NCBI GenBank assembly: GCA_001013295.1
Contig: LAZY01000014.1
Location: forward strand, 1-64,000
Length of the DNA stretch: 64,000 nucleotides
Origin: Chryseobacterium indologenes
Lineage (GTDB): Bacteria > Bacteroidota > Bacteroidia > Flavobacteriales > Weeksellaceae
Direction: 5' to 3'
Shown here: in pieces, positions 1 to 9,900 of the stretch
Position numbering within the stretch: position 1 is the stretch's first letter
Layout of the letters: the number at the start of each line of letters is the position of its first letter
Made by a program: the position numbers and the translations under genes
Notes under the pieces: generated by a model
Seen by the model: only the letters and a program-made list of their open reading frames with translations
The model's database searches: none
What the model was told of the DNA's origin: nothing

Positions 1-119
1 TCTTCCTCCGAACCGAAATGAGCCGTAAAACTGAATATGTTCATAATCCCTGCTTTTTGAGCGCTAATATACTAAAAATATTAGGTGTGTTTGCGGAGAA
101 TCAGAAAAGAATAAATAAA

Positions 120-755
120 ATGACACATATAGAAAACATAAAAAAACTATTCTCGAAGGATTTTGTAGAAAGTCCGTTATTAGAAAGTTTTGAAGTAGGA
201 AAGATTTACCTTTCCAGTGGAAAGCTTGTGGCTTGTGATCCTTTGATTACCAATGATATGCTTCCTTTTTCTACAGAGTTTCCTAAAGGAGATTTCTCGG
301 TAATGCTGTACAAAGAAAGAGAAAGCAATTGTGTAGCCTATGCAGAGATTATCTTCAGCAATTCGGAAATTACAGATTGGAAATTGGCTACTACAGCCGG
401 GCAGAACACGAAAGAGCTTGCTGAAGGAGAAGTTTTCGGATACCCTGTGGAGAGCGGTATGGGATGTTTCATGGACGTTGATACCCAAAACAGTCTCAAC
501 GAGCTGGAGCAGAAACTGTATCAAAATAAGGGCGGAGACTTCATGGGAATCTATGAGGAATTCTTCCATGAGCATTTTTTTGATGAAAAAGGAGCCATAG
601 ACCAGTATGCTTTTTTGAAACCAGCAAAAGAACATCCTGGAACCATATTCGCTTTTGAAACGGGATATGGTGAAGGTTTTTATGCCAGCTATATCGCTTA
701 TAATAAGGATCAGCAGCCAGTAAAGATAATTACTGAATTTATTGAAATAAGTTAA
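120..755 (+). CDS. DUF4241 domain protein
   Basis: A 211-residue soluble protein with no signal peptide or membrane segment. The pattern VACDPLITND near the N-terminus, the GFPV-like EVFGYPVESGMGCFMD stretch in the middle and the FETGYGEGFYASYIAY stretch at the C-terminus match what I recall of DUF4241 proteins. Their function is unknown, although they often occur near toxin/immunity genes. The frame is open from position 18, but the first 34 residues do not look like the family, so the ATG at 120 (MTHIENIKK) is preferred. It stands alone; the next gene appears to have its own promoter inside the end of this one. Confidence 0.75.
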   Translation: MTHIENIKKLFSKDFVESPLLESFEVGKIYLSSGKLVACDPLITNDMLPFSTEFPKGDFSVMLYKERESNCVAYAEIIFSNSEITDWKLATTAGQNTKELAEGEVFGYPVESGMGCFMDVDTQNSLNELEQKLYQNKGGDFMGIYEEFFHEHFFDEKGAIDQYAFLKPAKEHPGTIFAFETGYGEGFYASYIAYNKDQQPVKIITEFIEIS

Positions 756-774
756 TTAAAAATAGTTATTTTTG
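742..774 (+). promoter_or_regulatory. Flavobacterial-type promoter for the PfkB kinase
   Basis: TATTTTTG at 767-774 matches the Bacteroidetes -7 box TAnnTTTG. A TTG at 742-744 lies 22 bases upstream, within the usual spacer range for the -33 element. Transcription would start about 40 bases before the ATG at 824. Prediction from motif only. Confidence 0.45.
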
Positions 775-823
775 AAATACCATTTTTTCAAAATATTAAA
801 CTTAAAAGCCAATATAAAACACA

Positions 824-1714
824 ATGAATTTCTCATCAGAACAACCCCGTATTATCGTTGTAGGGAGCTCATCAATAGACCTGGTCCTGGAAACAGAAAA
901 ACTTCCTTTGCCTAATGAAACTGTTTTAGCTGTTAATTCAGACAGTTATTTTGGTGGAAAGGGAGCTAATCAGGCGGTAGGAACTGCAAGGCTGGGGGCA
1001 AGTGTTTATTTTATAGGTTGTGTAGGAATGGACCCTCTCGGACAGCAGATCATGAGGAATCTGGTAAGTGAGAACGTAAACGTAGGTTTTGTTCATGAAA
1101 CAGATAAAGAAGCAACGGGGACAGCTTATGTGACGACTTCCAACGGAAATGCTGCCATTGTGGTAGTTCCGGCAGCCAACAAATACCTTAATAACGAGCA
1201 TATAGATGATGCCGACAAGTATTTTCATACTGCAGATCTTATCCTTGTACAGCTTGAGGTTTCTATGAGCGTGGTAGAATATACCGTTAGAAAAGCCAGG
1301 AAGTATGGCAAAAAAGTAGGTTTGTATGCTTCTCCTGCAATGAGAGTCAGTGAAGAAATTCTTGACAATGTAGACTTTATTGTGGCAAAAAGTAACGAGC
1401 TGTATACTATTTTCGGCGAAGAGAAGAGAGAAGAAGTTCTTAAAAAATATTTCAATAAGGTATTTGTAAGAGACGATACCAACTCTACCATTTATTTTGA
1501 TGGTACAGAAATGAAGTATTACAGAAATGATAAAGACGAAACCGTTTATAAGATGGGAATGGGAGATGCATTCACTTCTGGATTTGCCATAGCGCTTTGC
1601 CATGGGAATTCTATTGAAGAATGTGTGAAGTTCGGAAACGAAGTTTCATCAAGAGTTTCTGCCGGTAAAGGATCTCAAACAGGACTGCCGAGAATTTCAG
1701 ATTTCGTTTCCTAA
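824..1714 (+). CDS. PfkB-family carbohydrate kinase (ribokinase-like)
   Basis: A 296-residue cytoplasmic sugar kinase of the ribokinase/PfkB family, which phosphorylates a sugar or nucleoside with ATP. The substrate-binding motif GGKGANQA is at residues 44-51 and the N-terminal VVGSSSIDL is typical. The C-terminal signature is altered. The usual DTTGAGD anion-hole motif reads YKMGMGD (residues 242-248), keeping the catalytic base Asp248 but losing the Asp-Thr pair. The usual VTxGxxG loop is replaced by VRDDTNSTIYFDG. The protein is therefore probably active, but its specificity cannot be assigned and the name ribokinase is not secure. It is a single gene between its own promoter and a terminator hairpin. 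Confidence 0.85.
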   Translation: MNFSSEQPRIIVVGSSSIDLVLETEKLPLPNETVLAVNSDSYFGGKGANQAVGTARLGASVYFIGCVGMDPLGQQIMRNLVSENVNVGFVHETDKEATGTAYVTTSNGNAAIVVVPAANKYLNNEHIDDADKYFHTADLILVQLEVSMSVVEYTVRKARKYGKKVGLYASPAMRVSEEILDNVDFIVAKSNELYTIFGEEKREEVLKKYFNKVFVRDDTNSTIYFDGTEMKYYRNDKDETVYKMGMGDAFTSGFAIALCHGNSIEECVKFGNEVSSRVSAGKGSQTGLPRISDFVS

Positions 1715-1768
1715 AGCTATTTACGGCATATCAAAAGTCTGAAACTTAACATAAAAATATAGGTAAAA

Positions 1769-1796
1769 TGTCCACTTTTATAGTGGATTTTTTCTT
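1769..1796 (+). terminator. Rho-independent terminator after the PfkB kinase
   Basis: The inverted repeat TCCACT (1771-1776) / AGTGGA (1782-1787) with a 5-base loop is followed by a T-rich run at 1788-1796. It overlaps an in-frame ATG at 1768 of the next reading frame, which argues against that ATG as a start. Confidence 0.75.
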
Positions 1797-1803
1797 TTAT
1801 ACT

Positions 1804-2646
1804 ATGGAAAAACTAATATTGACCACAGAAGACCATGCTTCTCTTGCCGTTCACCTTTTTCAGCCGGAGAATAATAACGGAAAATTATTGCTTATTAATT
1901 CTGCAACCGGAGTGAAGCAGCAGGTGTATTTCTCGTTTGCCAACTATTTTTCTGAACAGGGATTTACCGTGATTACTTATGATTATAGTGGAATAGGGCT
2001 TTCCAAACCGGAAGAGATGAAAGGCTTTCATAGCTCTATGAGAATATGGGGTTCAAAAGATTATAAAACATTGACCCGATACATACAGCAAAACTACTCC
2101 GGATACCGCAAATATTGCCTGGGACATTCTGTAGGAGCATTGATTTTGGGAATGAATGAAGATTCAGCGATGTTTGAAGAATTCATCTTTGTAGGAACGC
2201 AGAATGCTTTTGTAGGAAATCTGAGATTAAAAACAAAAATTGAAGCCTATCTGGGGTTTGGAATTGTACAGCCGCTAACCACTTCATTGCTAGGGTATTT
2301 TCCGGCACATTGGTTTGGGCTTGGAGAAAGTCTTCCAAAAAATTGTGCATATGACTGGAGAACCTTAATTTTAAACAGGAAATCAACCAACAGACTGTTG
2401 GAAAAAATTGAGGACTATTCTAAAAATTTAACACAGAAAGTATTTGTCATCCGCGCGGAAGATGATGTATGGCTCACGGAAAAAGGAGTATTGAGTTTAC
2501 TAAACACTACCTATCCCAATCTTAAACCGACTTACAGACTGGTAAAAACGTCCGAATCTGATAAGAACGAAATTGGGCACATTAATTTTTTTAGAAGCTA
2601 CAACAGTAAACTCTGGAATATTATTTTAAATGAACTGATAGATTAA
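1804..2646 (+). CDS. Predicted alpha/beta hydrolase
   Basis: A 280-residue alpha/beta-fold serine hydrolase of the COG4757 type. The nucleophile elbow GHSVG is at residues 107-111 (Ser109), and a likely acid (AEDDVW) and a histidine (IGHINFF) lie near the C-terminus in the expected order. There is no signal peptide, so it is cytoplasmic. The substrate is unknown. The ATG at 1804 is chosen because an upstream ATG at 1768 lies in the terminator hairpin of the previous gene. Its stop codon overlaps the start of the HD-domain gene by one base (TAATG), so the two are translationally coupled. Confidence 0.8.
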   Translation: MEKLILTTEDHASLAVHLFQPENNNGKLLLINSATGVKQQVYFSFANYFSEQGFTVITYDYSGIGLSKPEEMKGFHSSMRIWGSKDYKTLTRYIQQNYSGYRKYCLGHSVGALILGMNEDSAMFEEFIFVGTQNAFVGNLRLKTKIEAYLGFGIVQPLTTSLLGYFPAHWFGLGESLPKNCAYDWRTLILNRKSTNRLLEKIEDYSKNLTQKVFVIRAEDDVWLTEKGVLSLLNTTYPNLKPTYRLVKTSESDKNEIGHINFFRSYNSKLWNIILNELID

Positions 2647-3290
2647 TGAAAAGTACAATTGAAAACACCGTAGAATTTGTAAAAGAAAAATTAGAAGGAG
2701 CAGAAGCCGGACATGACTGGTTTCACATCGAAAGAGTCTGGAAGCTTGCTGCTAAAATCGCAGAGACAGAAGACTGTGATCAGGAAGTGGTAGAATTATC
2801 CGCATTGCTTCATGATATTGCAGATCCTAAATTTCATAACGGAGACGAAACCATTGCTCCCAAAATATCCAGAGAATTTCTCGAAAGTCAGAATGTATCT
2901 GAAGAAACGATTCTAAAGGTTCTATTCGTGATCGAAAATATTTCATTCAAAAACAGAAGTCAGGCCCCGGAGAACCCACCAATTGAATTAAAGATTGTAC
3001 AGGATGCTGACCGTATTGATGCAATAGGAGCCATTGGAATTGCCAGAACATTCAATTTTGGCGGCTTTAAAAATAATCTGATGTATGATCCTGAAACGAA
3101 GCCAAATTTAGGAATGTCTAAAGAAGAATATAAAAAATCTAATGGGACAACCATCAACCATTTTTACGAAAAATTACTCCTTCTAAAAGATCTTATGAAT
3201 ACTGAAAAAGGAAAAGAAATGGCCGAAGAAAGACATCATTATATGCTGAATTTCCTCGACCAGTTTTATAAAGAATGGAATGTAGACTAG
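2646..3290 (+). CDS. HD-domain metal-dependent phosphohydrolase
   Basis: A 214-residue HD-superfamily protein of the small stand-alone YedJ/YpgQ-like type. The metal ligands are visible: GHDWFHIERV (His23, His27), LLHDIAD (His56-Asp57) and the distal QDADRID (Asp122 region). Relatives hydrolyse nucleotides or other phosphoesters; the substrate here is not known. It overlaps the upstream hydrolase gene by one base and converges on the minus-strand gene at 3287, the two stop codons sharing the four bases CTAG. Confidence 0.85.
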   Translation: MKSTIENTVEFVKEKLEGAEAGHDWFHIERVWKLAAKIAETEDCDQEVVELSALLHDIADPKFHNGDETIAPKISREFLESQNVSEETILKVLFVIENISFKNRSQAPENPPIELKIVQDADRIDAIGAIGIARTFNFGGFKNNLMYDPETKPNLGMSKEEYKKSNGTTINHFYEKLLLLKDLMNTEKGKEMAEERHHYMLNFLDQFYKEWNVD

Positions 3291-4519
3291 AAAATATTGT
3301 ATCCTATAATTAAGGAAGTGTATTTCAGATCTGCATAAGGTCCTTTTTCTTCCAACATATTGATGCTGGTATTATATCTTGCTTCTATGCTGTATTTGTT
3401 GTTGTAATTGTAACCTATCCCAAACGTTGCACTTTTGAAACTTTGAGATGAAGACAGTTTTAATCGGTCAAATACATAGCCGTCATAGTCTACTGCATAA
3501 TCTTTAGACGAGCTGGTCTTAAGCGTAAGGAAGTTGATACCGGCATTGATAAAAATTTTCGATTTATCACTGATAAACATATAGTGTCTTATACTCACCG
3601 GAATGCTGATAAATGAATAATTATCTACATTGATTTTATACAGGTTATCAGAAGTCCTGATCGTTGCTTTATTGCTGTAAAGAGAGAATGTAGGCTCTAC
3701 TACAACTGACCATTTGTTTTTATTAAACGGTAATACCAATTCTGCTTCGGCACCAATTCTGAATCCTGATTTTGAAGGAAGTCCATCATTACGGTAAGCT
3801 CCTGCAATGTCCACCGGTGAGTAGAAATTGATACCCGGTCTGATATTTAAGTTAAACTTAGATTTTCTTTTTTCCTCAGAAGAAAACTGTTCATCTGAAG
3901 TTCCGGAAATTTTATCGTTATATGCTTTGAAGACTTTCTTCAGGTCACTGCCAGTATACTTCGTTTTTGCCACCATTGTCTTAGCATTGCTGTCATCAGA
4001 AAAGATCGTTTTCAGCTGATTGATATAGTCATCATTAGTAGCAATCTGAGAGCTGCTCCCTTCGAAAAGGTATTTCTTATAGATAAGCGGCTGAATCGCA
4101 GCTCCGGAATCCGCATAAAAATATCGTATTACATTCTGTCCCTGGTAAGAGTATAAATTCTTATTACCCGTTACAATTTCTTTTAAGAAAACAGACGCTT
4201 TTCTCAGTTCCGGTTCCTTGCTGGAAGAAAGATCACTGATGTTATCCGATGAATAATCAATATCACCATTGTAAGTGACATATTTTACTTCATTATAAAT
4301 CCCGAATTCTTTGATGCTGGACGGATTACCTGTACTCTCTGTTGATTTTTCTTCCGTTTTATAAACGAAACTGCTAGGGTTGCTTACCCAGCCCAGGTTT
4401 TTAATAAGGACTTCTTTTTTTACATCATCACTACCGATGATATAGCCTTTTTCAAATTTAATTTGTGCATTGATAGAAATAATTAATAGACACAAAATAA
4501 CTGACAGTCTTTTTTTCAT
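3287..4519 (-). CDS. Outer membrane beta-barrel protein (PorT-like domain)
   Basis: A 410-residue exported protein. The start at 4519 gives a clear signal peptide (MKKRLSVILCLLIISINAQ) that would be cleaved after NAQ; the frame is open 54 residues further upstream, but that stretch crosses the divergent promoter region. The N-terminal half is an alpha/beta region of unknown role. The C-terminal ~180 residues show alternating amphipathic strands ending IIGYNIF, as in Bacteroidetes beta-barrel proteins (PF13568/PF13505 type). Bacteroidetes use such small barrels as outer-membrane surface proteins. The specific function is unknown. Confidence 0.75.
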   Translation of the reverse strand: MKKRLSVILCLLIISINAQIKFEKGYIIGSDDVKKEVLIKNLGWVSNPSSFVYKTEEKSTESTGNPSSIKEFGIYNEVKYVTYNGDIDYSSDNISDLSSSKEPELRKASVFLKEIVTGNKNLYSYQGQNVIRYFYADSGAAIQPLIYKKYLFEGSSSQIATNDDYINQLKTIFSDDSNAKTMVAKTKYTGSDLKKVFKAYNDKISGTSDEQFSSEEKRKSKFNLNIRPGINFYSPVDIAGAYRNDGLPSKSGFRIGAEAELVLPFNKNKWSVVVEPTFSLYSNKATIRTSDNLYKINVDNYSFISIPVSIRHYMFISDKSKIFINAGINFLTLKTSSSKDYAVDYDGYVFDRLKLSSSQSFKSATFGIGYNYNNKYSIEARYNTSINMLEEKGPYADLKYTSLIIGYNIF

Positions 4520-4547
4520 GGTCAAGTTTATAGTTAAAATTTGGCGG

Positions 4548-4555
4548 CAAATATA
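4548..4555 (-). promoter_or_regulatory. -7 box of the beta-barrel gene
   Basis: TATATTTG read on the minus strand, 29 bases before the chosen ATG at 4519. It matches TAnnTTTG and supports that start over the longer reading frame. No good -33 TTG is visible. Confidence 0.5.
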
Positions 4556-4575
4556 GATAAAATACAGATAAGAAG

Positions 4576-4583
4576 TATCTTTG
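4576..4583 (+). promoter_or_regulatory. -7 box of the gene at 4590
   Basis: TATCTTTG matches TAnnTTTG and lies only 20 bases from the divergent box at 4548-4555. Only six bases separate it from the ATG at 4590, so the mRNA could be leaderless or nearly so. Confidence 0.5.
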
Positions 4584-4589
4584 TAAAAT

Positions 4590-5189
4590 ATGACACTGAT
4601 TATTTTTATAATATTTCTGGCTTCCGTTCTTTCTTTAGTCCTGTTCAAGGTAAAATCCGGGGGAATGGCGAAATGGGCCAAACTGTTTCGTATCGTAACA
4701 GTGGTTGCTTCGATTTCTGTTTTTACTTATTGGTTTATCAAGAAAAGTGCAGTGGCATTTGTAGCCAATTCAGTAGGATTGCAGGTAGTTAATAAGCTGC
4801 CGCAGACATTGGATTTCTATCTGATCAATGTGAACAAGACAGACAAAAATACGACGCTTGAGCCTAAACATATCGGAAAAATACGTCCAGAATATTACCG
4901 AATAGAATATCTGAAAATGGATAAATCTGATGAGTATTGGATTGTGGGGTATCTGGGGAAGAAAAATTTAGTTTATTTTTCTCAACACTCTGTGCCTAAT
5001 AAGAATATTGATCAGATTGTGGAAGTACAGAACTATATCAACCAGAGTATGAAGCTTTCTGACGCTGCCAAGAAGCAGGTGGATGCCTACAATTATGAAA
5101 ATACAAAACTGGGAATCTGGATCACATTAGATTTTCTGTTGCTGTTTCTGAATCTGGTATTGCTTTTAAAGAAAAACAAAAGCCATTAA
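4590..5189 (+). CDS. Hypothetical membrane protein
   Basis: A 199-residue protein that I do not recognise. Hydrophobic segments lie at about residues 2-20, 33-52 and 175-193, with a ~120-residue soluble part between the second and third. The C-terminus is positively charged (KKNKSH). There are no catalytic motifs. It is transcribed alone from a promoter divergent to the beta-barrel gene. Confidence 0.65.
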   Translation: MTLIIFIIFLASVLSLVLFKVKSGGMAKWAKLFRIVTVVASISVFTYWFIKKSAVAFVANSVGLQVVNKLPQTLDFYLINVNKTDKNTTLEPKHIGKIRPEYYRIEYLKMDKSDEYWIVGYLGKKNLVYFSQHSVPNKNIDQIVEVQNYINQSMKLSDAAKKQVDAYNYENTKLGIWITLDFLLLFLNLVLLLKKNKSH

Positions 5190-5200
5190 AATCCTGTAGA

Positions 5201-5234
5201 GGTAATGAGTCATCGGTTAAAATCACTCATTACC
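5201..5234. terminator. Hairpin between convergent genes
   Basis: GGTAATGAGT (5201-5210) and ACTCATTACC (5225-5234) form a perfect 10-bp stem with a 14-base loop. It sits between two convergent genes. A weak T-rich stretch follows on the plus strand, so it may be a bidirectional terminator. The same GTAATGAGT words recur at 10194-10221. Confidence 0.5.
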
Positions 5235-5248
5235 CATTCTTTTATCCG

Positions 5249-5479
5249 CTAGGGGTAATCCAGGATCTGCATGACCTGCTCCTTGAACTCTTCAGGGCAG
5301 TTCCTTACCAGTTTATCTTTATTCTGTTTGCTGATCTGGCTTGGTTTCAGCCACTCAACTTTGTTGGAATCTAAGCTATGATTATCGAATACTCTTTTGA
5401 TTGTGTGATTGTCATAAAAGATATATTCATCGCCAAGCCAATTGCTGGCAATACTGATTTTACAAATTTCCTTTTCCAT
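5249..5479 (-). CDS. Small hypothetical protein
   Basis: A 76-residue acidic soluble protein (MEKEICKISIASNWLGDEYIF...) with no recognisable domain. It has sensible codon use and is flanked by a hairpin downstream and an inverted repeat upstream (5499-5522), which supports a real single-gene unit. Its function is unknown. Confidence 0.55.
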   Translation of the reverse strand: MEKEICKISIASNWLGDEYIFYDNHTIKRVFDNHSLDSNKVEWLKPSQISKQNKDKLVRNCPEEFKEQVMQILDYP

Positions 5480-5498
5480 TTCTAATTTTTTTATATAA

Positions 5499-5522
5499 AT
5501 ACCGTTTAGTGAAATACGGTAT
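5499..5522. repeat. Inverted repeat upstream of the 76-residue gene
   Basis: ATACCGT (5499-5505) and ACGGTAT (5516-5522) form a 7-bp inverted repeat with a 10-base spacer, 20 bases before the start codon. This would fit an operator or a leader hairpin. Nothing else supports it. The rest of the gap up to 5657 is featureless A/T-rich sequence. Confidence 0.35.
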
Positions 5523-5657
5523 ACTCTAATGTATGAAAAAATTCGTTATGAAAGGGGTTTTGAAGCTTTTTGGTCTTAAATTAAAATGAGTCTATTTAAT
5601 TTTTTTAAGGTTGAATAATCAGTACTTTTTAAGCTACCACTACAATCTACAAGTTAT

Positions 5658-6548
5658 TTAAAAGAGGGTGCCCGTACTTTCCGTTGCCATTTGTGGAATA
5701 TGAATGTCAGTTTTCCATTCTTCATTCAGTTTCTTGATAAAATAAGCGGATAATAGAGGCGAAGCTTTCTCAATATTCTGGTGTACGAAGAAATAAAGAT
5801 TCTGAAGACCTTCCTTTTTCCATTTTGTAAGATGTTTCAGCCAGTCGTCCAGTCTTTCATAATCGCTTTCTGCATTGGCCCCTACATATCGGATAAATGC
5901 ATTAGGCGTTGTAAGGCGCATATGAAGCATATCTCTTCTTCCGGCAGTATCTACTATAATGTTGGTGATATTGTGAGCTTCAAACAGCTCGCAGGTCGTA
6001 TTGAGGATCTCTTCATCTGTAAACCATTCCGTATTTCTGAGTTCTATAGCCAAAGGAACCTCTTTTGGCCACTCCTTTACAAATTTCTCCAGCCTGTCAT
6101 AATCTTTGGGCTTAAAATTGTCATGAAGCTGAAGAAAAGCCATTCCCAGTTTTTCATCAAAATTAATAACTGCTGAAGCAAAATGAGTAACAGGATCCGT
6201 TACATCAATCAGTCTTCTGAAATGAGAAACTGTATTGGTGATTTTAGGAAAGAATTTAAAATTTTCAGGAGTTTTTTCCTTCCATGTTTTTACCTGATCA
6301 GGAGTGGGCATTCCGTAGAAAGTGGCATTCAGCTCAATGGAGTTGAACTGAGTGGCATAATACGTCAGTTCGTCTTTTGTTCCTTTAGGATAAAAGCCTT
6401 TAAGGTCGGTTTTATTCCATTTGGCACATCCGATAGAGATATTTTCCAATCCTTTTTTATTAAGGCTTAAAATTTCCTTGGTTCTGGAATGGTCCTTGGG
6501 TAGGGTGAAATCTATTTTTGATGGGTCTTCTACTTGTCCGAATTTCAT
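5658..6548 (-). CDS. DUF72 (YecE-like) protein
   Basis: A 296-residue soluble protein of the DUF72 family, which has a TIM-barrel fold and no established function. Diagnostic stretches are IGCAKWNKTDLKGFYPKGTKDELTYYA near the N-terminus, FNSIELNATFYGMPTPDQV, the LAIELRNTEWF strand in the middle and FVHQNIE late in the protein. An N-terminal extension of ~40 residues precedes the family core. It is a single gene with a good -7 box 33 bases upstream. Confidence 0.9.
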   Translation of the reverse strand: MKFGQVEDPSKIDFTLPKDHSRTKEILSLNKKGLENISIGCAKWNKTDLKGFYPKGTKDELTYYATQFNSIELNATFYGMPTPDQVKTWKEKTPENFKFFPKITNTVSHFRRLIDVTDPVTHFASAVINFDEKLGMAFLQLHDNFKPKDYDRLEKFVKEWPKEVPLAIELRNTEWFTDEEILNTTCELFEAHNITNIIVDTAGRRDMLHMRLTTPNAFIRYVGANAESDYERLDDWLKHLTKWKKEGLQNLYFFVHQNIEKASPLLSAYFIKKLNEEWKTDIHIPQMATESTGTLF

Positions 6549-6580
6549 ATCTGTTGAGTTATAACATTAAACAATAAACA

Positions 6581-6588
6581 CAAATATA
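6581..6588 (-). promoter_or_regulatory. -7 box of the DUF72 gene
   Basis: TATATTTG on the minus strand, matching TAnnTTTG, 33 bases before the start codon. The -33 element is not clear. Confidence 0.45.
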
Positions 6589-6913
6589 AACCAAAAAATT
6601 ATAGAAGTTTCTATGATTTTAAGGGAAATGATTATAATGAAAAGGACTGTTTTTTAGGTGTTTATAAATTGTTATTTAAATTCTATTACATAATTCTATT
6701 GTAAAAACAGGTTTGAGATGAATTTTATTTAAAGATTTTTAAAGATGATGAACAATTATTAGTAATATGAAAATTATTTAAAGATGTCGGGCGAGTGCTA
6801 TTAAGTTTTTTTTAAGGAAATGTTAAACATTAGGTCATGTAATGTTAATTTTATGTTACCACACTTCATATTTACTAGATCTAATTTTACAACAGTTTTT
6901 AGTAATTAAAAAA
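6589..6913. other. A/T-rich divergent intergenic region
   Basis: This is the gap between the divergent DUF72 and TonB-receptor genes. It is very A/T rich. I could not find a convincing TAnnTTTG box for the receptor gene, and no RNA gene or hairpin stands out. Confidence 0.4.
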
Positions 6914-9900
6914 ATGAAGAAAAAATTAATCTGTGCTTTTGCCTTACTATCTTTTGGATTCGCATTTTCACAGGAAACCAGTTCTAAGATTTTTGGAAGA
7001 TTAAAAGGAGTTTCTTCCGAAGTTACAGTGAAGGTCGTGCATGTCCCTACCAACAGTACTTTTGAAACCAAAAGTAACAGTAAAGGGCAATTCAGCTTGG
7101 ATAACCTTCAGCCGGGTGGTCCCTATACTCTTGAAATTTCGGATGGGTCACAGGTTATTTACGAAAATAAGAACCTGCAGCTTTCTCTGGGAAATAATGA
7201 TTTGCCTGTGGTGGAAGTAGGAACTAAGGAAAAAACCATTGATGAGGTGAAGCTTAGTTCGAAAAAGTCAGGTGCAAAATTCGGAGTCGGTATCAGTCAG
7301 GCTCAGATTTCAGGATTACCTAATATCAACAGGGGAATTCAGGACGTAACAAAACTGGTTCCTCAAAGTGCCAACAACTCTTTCAACGGAACCAACTTCC
7401 GTTATAATAACGTTACGATTGACGGTTCCATCAACAACGATGCTATCGGTTTCAGCCCATCTTTAGGAGGACAGACAGGGACTTCAGGGATGCCTGGAAG
7501 CAGTACGCGCTCCAATTCCATAAGTCTTGATGCGATTCAGGATGTACAGGTGTATATTGCTCCGTATGATGTGAAACTGGGAAATTTCCTGGGAGGGAGT
7601 ATCAATGCTGTAACCCGAAGCGGAAGTAATGACGTTACCGGATCTATGTATGTATACGGAAGAAATGCAGCAATTACAGGGAATAACAGAGTTGGAGACA
7701 ATTCCAAAATGCCAAAAGACTTCTCAGATTTCATCTATGGTGGAAGAGTAGGTCTGCCGATCGTAAGGGATAAGGTATTTTTATTCACCAATTTAGAATA
7801 TACCAAGAGAACAGATCCTGTGTTTTATAACGCCGGTGATCAGGGCGCATTAATGGATCAGGCTACTGCTCAGAACCTTTCCGATTTTATCCGCAACAAA
7901 TATGGTTTCAATATAGGAAGTTTTAATCAATACAATAACTTCTCCGAAAGTGCTAAAATTTTCAATAAATTAGATTGGAAAATCAATGACAAGCACACCT
8001 TATCCATTAAAAATAATACGGTATTCTCACAGGCCTCTAACCTTGAAAGAGATGGAGCCAACTTCAGATTTGCCAGCATGGATTTTGTTCAGAAGAATAC
8101 CGCTTCTACAACTACCCTTGAATTGAAAAGCCGCTTTAATGATAAATGGAGTAATAACTTCGTAGCCGGATATTCTTCTATTCACGATTACAGGGATCCT
8201 ACTTCAGGAAATGCAATGTTCCCACAGGTAGAAATCAGCTATAACGGTGGGACTGTTCTGTTGGGGAATGACAGGGAGGCAACTGTTTTCAATATGAAAC
8301 AGAAGACTTTGGAAATCACGGATAACCTTACTTACAAAACAGGAAACCATACCTTTTTATTGGGAACCCACAATGAGTTTTACAACATCAATTACGGGTT
8401 TGTGAATGCATTAAACGGTAGAATTTCTTACAAAAGTCTGAATGATTTTTATAATGGTAACCCTTCCAGAATCAGGGGAACCTATCCTTTCAATGGAGAC
8501 AGCAGACAAACTCTTTTCGACAATCCTTATGCTCAGTACAAAGTAAATCTTTTTTCAGTGTACCTACAGGATGAAATCAACTGGGGAAGAGTGCGACTGT
8601 CACCGGGAATCAGGGTAGATTACACCGATCTGCCGAATAAACCGCAGCTAAGTCCATTAGTACAAAATTCGCCACAAGATCCGAATTATGGAAAAACCTA
8701 TACTTATACCCCTTTAAGCCAGCTTACCAATGATTATCTGAATAAGCCGACTTTATCTCCAAGACTAGGATTTACGGTTGATCTTACAGAAGACCGATCT
8801 GTGGTCATGAGAGGAGGTTCCGGAATTTTTGTAGGAAGAATTCCATTTGCATGGCTTGGATATGCTTACTATAATGATGGGGTAGGATTCGGAAGCTATG
8901 ACTATAATGCTCCAACAGCAGGGCAGCTTGCAACAAACGGAGATCCGCTGATAGGTTCCAATTTCCCGAAATGGCAGAATTCTTCAAAGGTACAGGTAGA
9001 CCTTGTGGATAACAATTTTAAAATGCCAAGAGTATGGAGAAGCTCTTTAGGGTTTGATTATACCGTTAAAGGTTATAAGTTTACTTTAGAAGGAATTTAT
9101 ACCAAAGTATTATATGATCTTAAATTCCAGCAGGTAAACAAAACGGATAATGTGACGTATTACAGCTATGATGTAAACCACGAGATGCCGATCTATACCA
9201 CGAATATCAATAACAATTTCTCGAATGCCTATCTTCTTTCCAATACAAAAGAAGGATACCGTTACAATCTGACGGCCCAACTTGCAAAATCCTATAATTT
9301 TGGATTAAATTTCTTCGTGGCCTATACTTATGGTGATGCCAAAGATATTACCAACGGGATCAGAAATTCTATGGAAAGCAACTGGCAGATGAATCAGTCA
9401 CTGACACCTAATGATCCTAAACTGACCACTTCCAACTTTGCGATCAAAAACAGAATTGTTGCCAATATTGGATATGGCTTTAATACTTCGAAGCTAAACC
9501 GATTATCTGCTAACATCTACTTCAATGCACAATCAGGAAATCCTTTCACTTGGGGATTTGTTAATAGTACCATTGCCAATACGGGACAGGCTGCAGGTCT
9601 TTCTTATATCTTTAAAGATGCTGCCGAAGCTGCCAAATATATGGCTCCTATCAAAGACGGTTCCGGAAACGTTCTGGTAAGTGCTCAACAGCAGGTTGCA
9701 GATTATGAGAATTTCATTAACAGTAATGATTATCTGAAATCAAGAAGAGGGAAGTTTACAGAAAGAAACGGTGATGTTACCCCTTGGAATATTCAGGCAG
9801 ATATAAGAATCATGGATGAAATCAGGCTGAGCGAGAAATCTAAGAACAGCATCCAGATTTCATTAAGCATTATCAACTTTACCAACTTACTGAACAAAGA

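Noticed and set aside
1768..1803. ATG at 1768 as the start of the alpha/beta hydrolase
   Set aside because: It lies at the edge of the terminator hairpin of the previous gene, and the added residues are encoded by the stem and T run.
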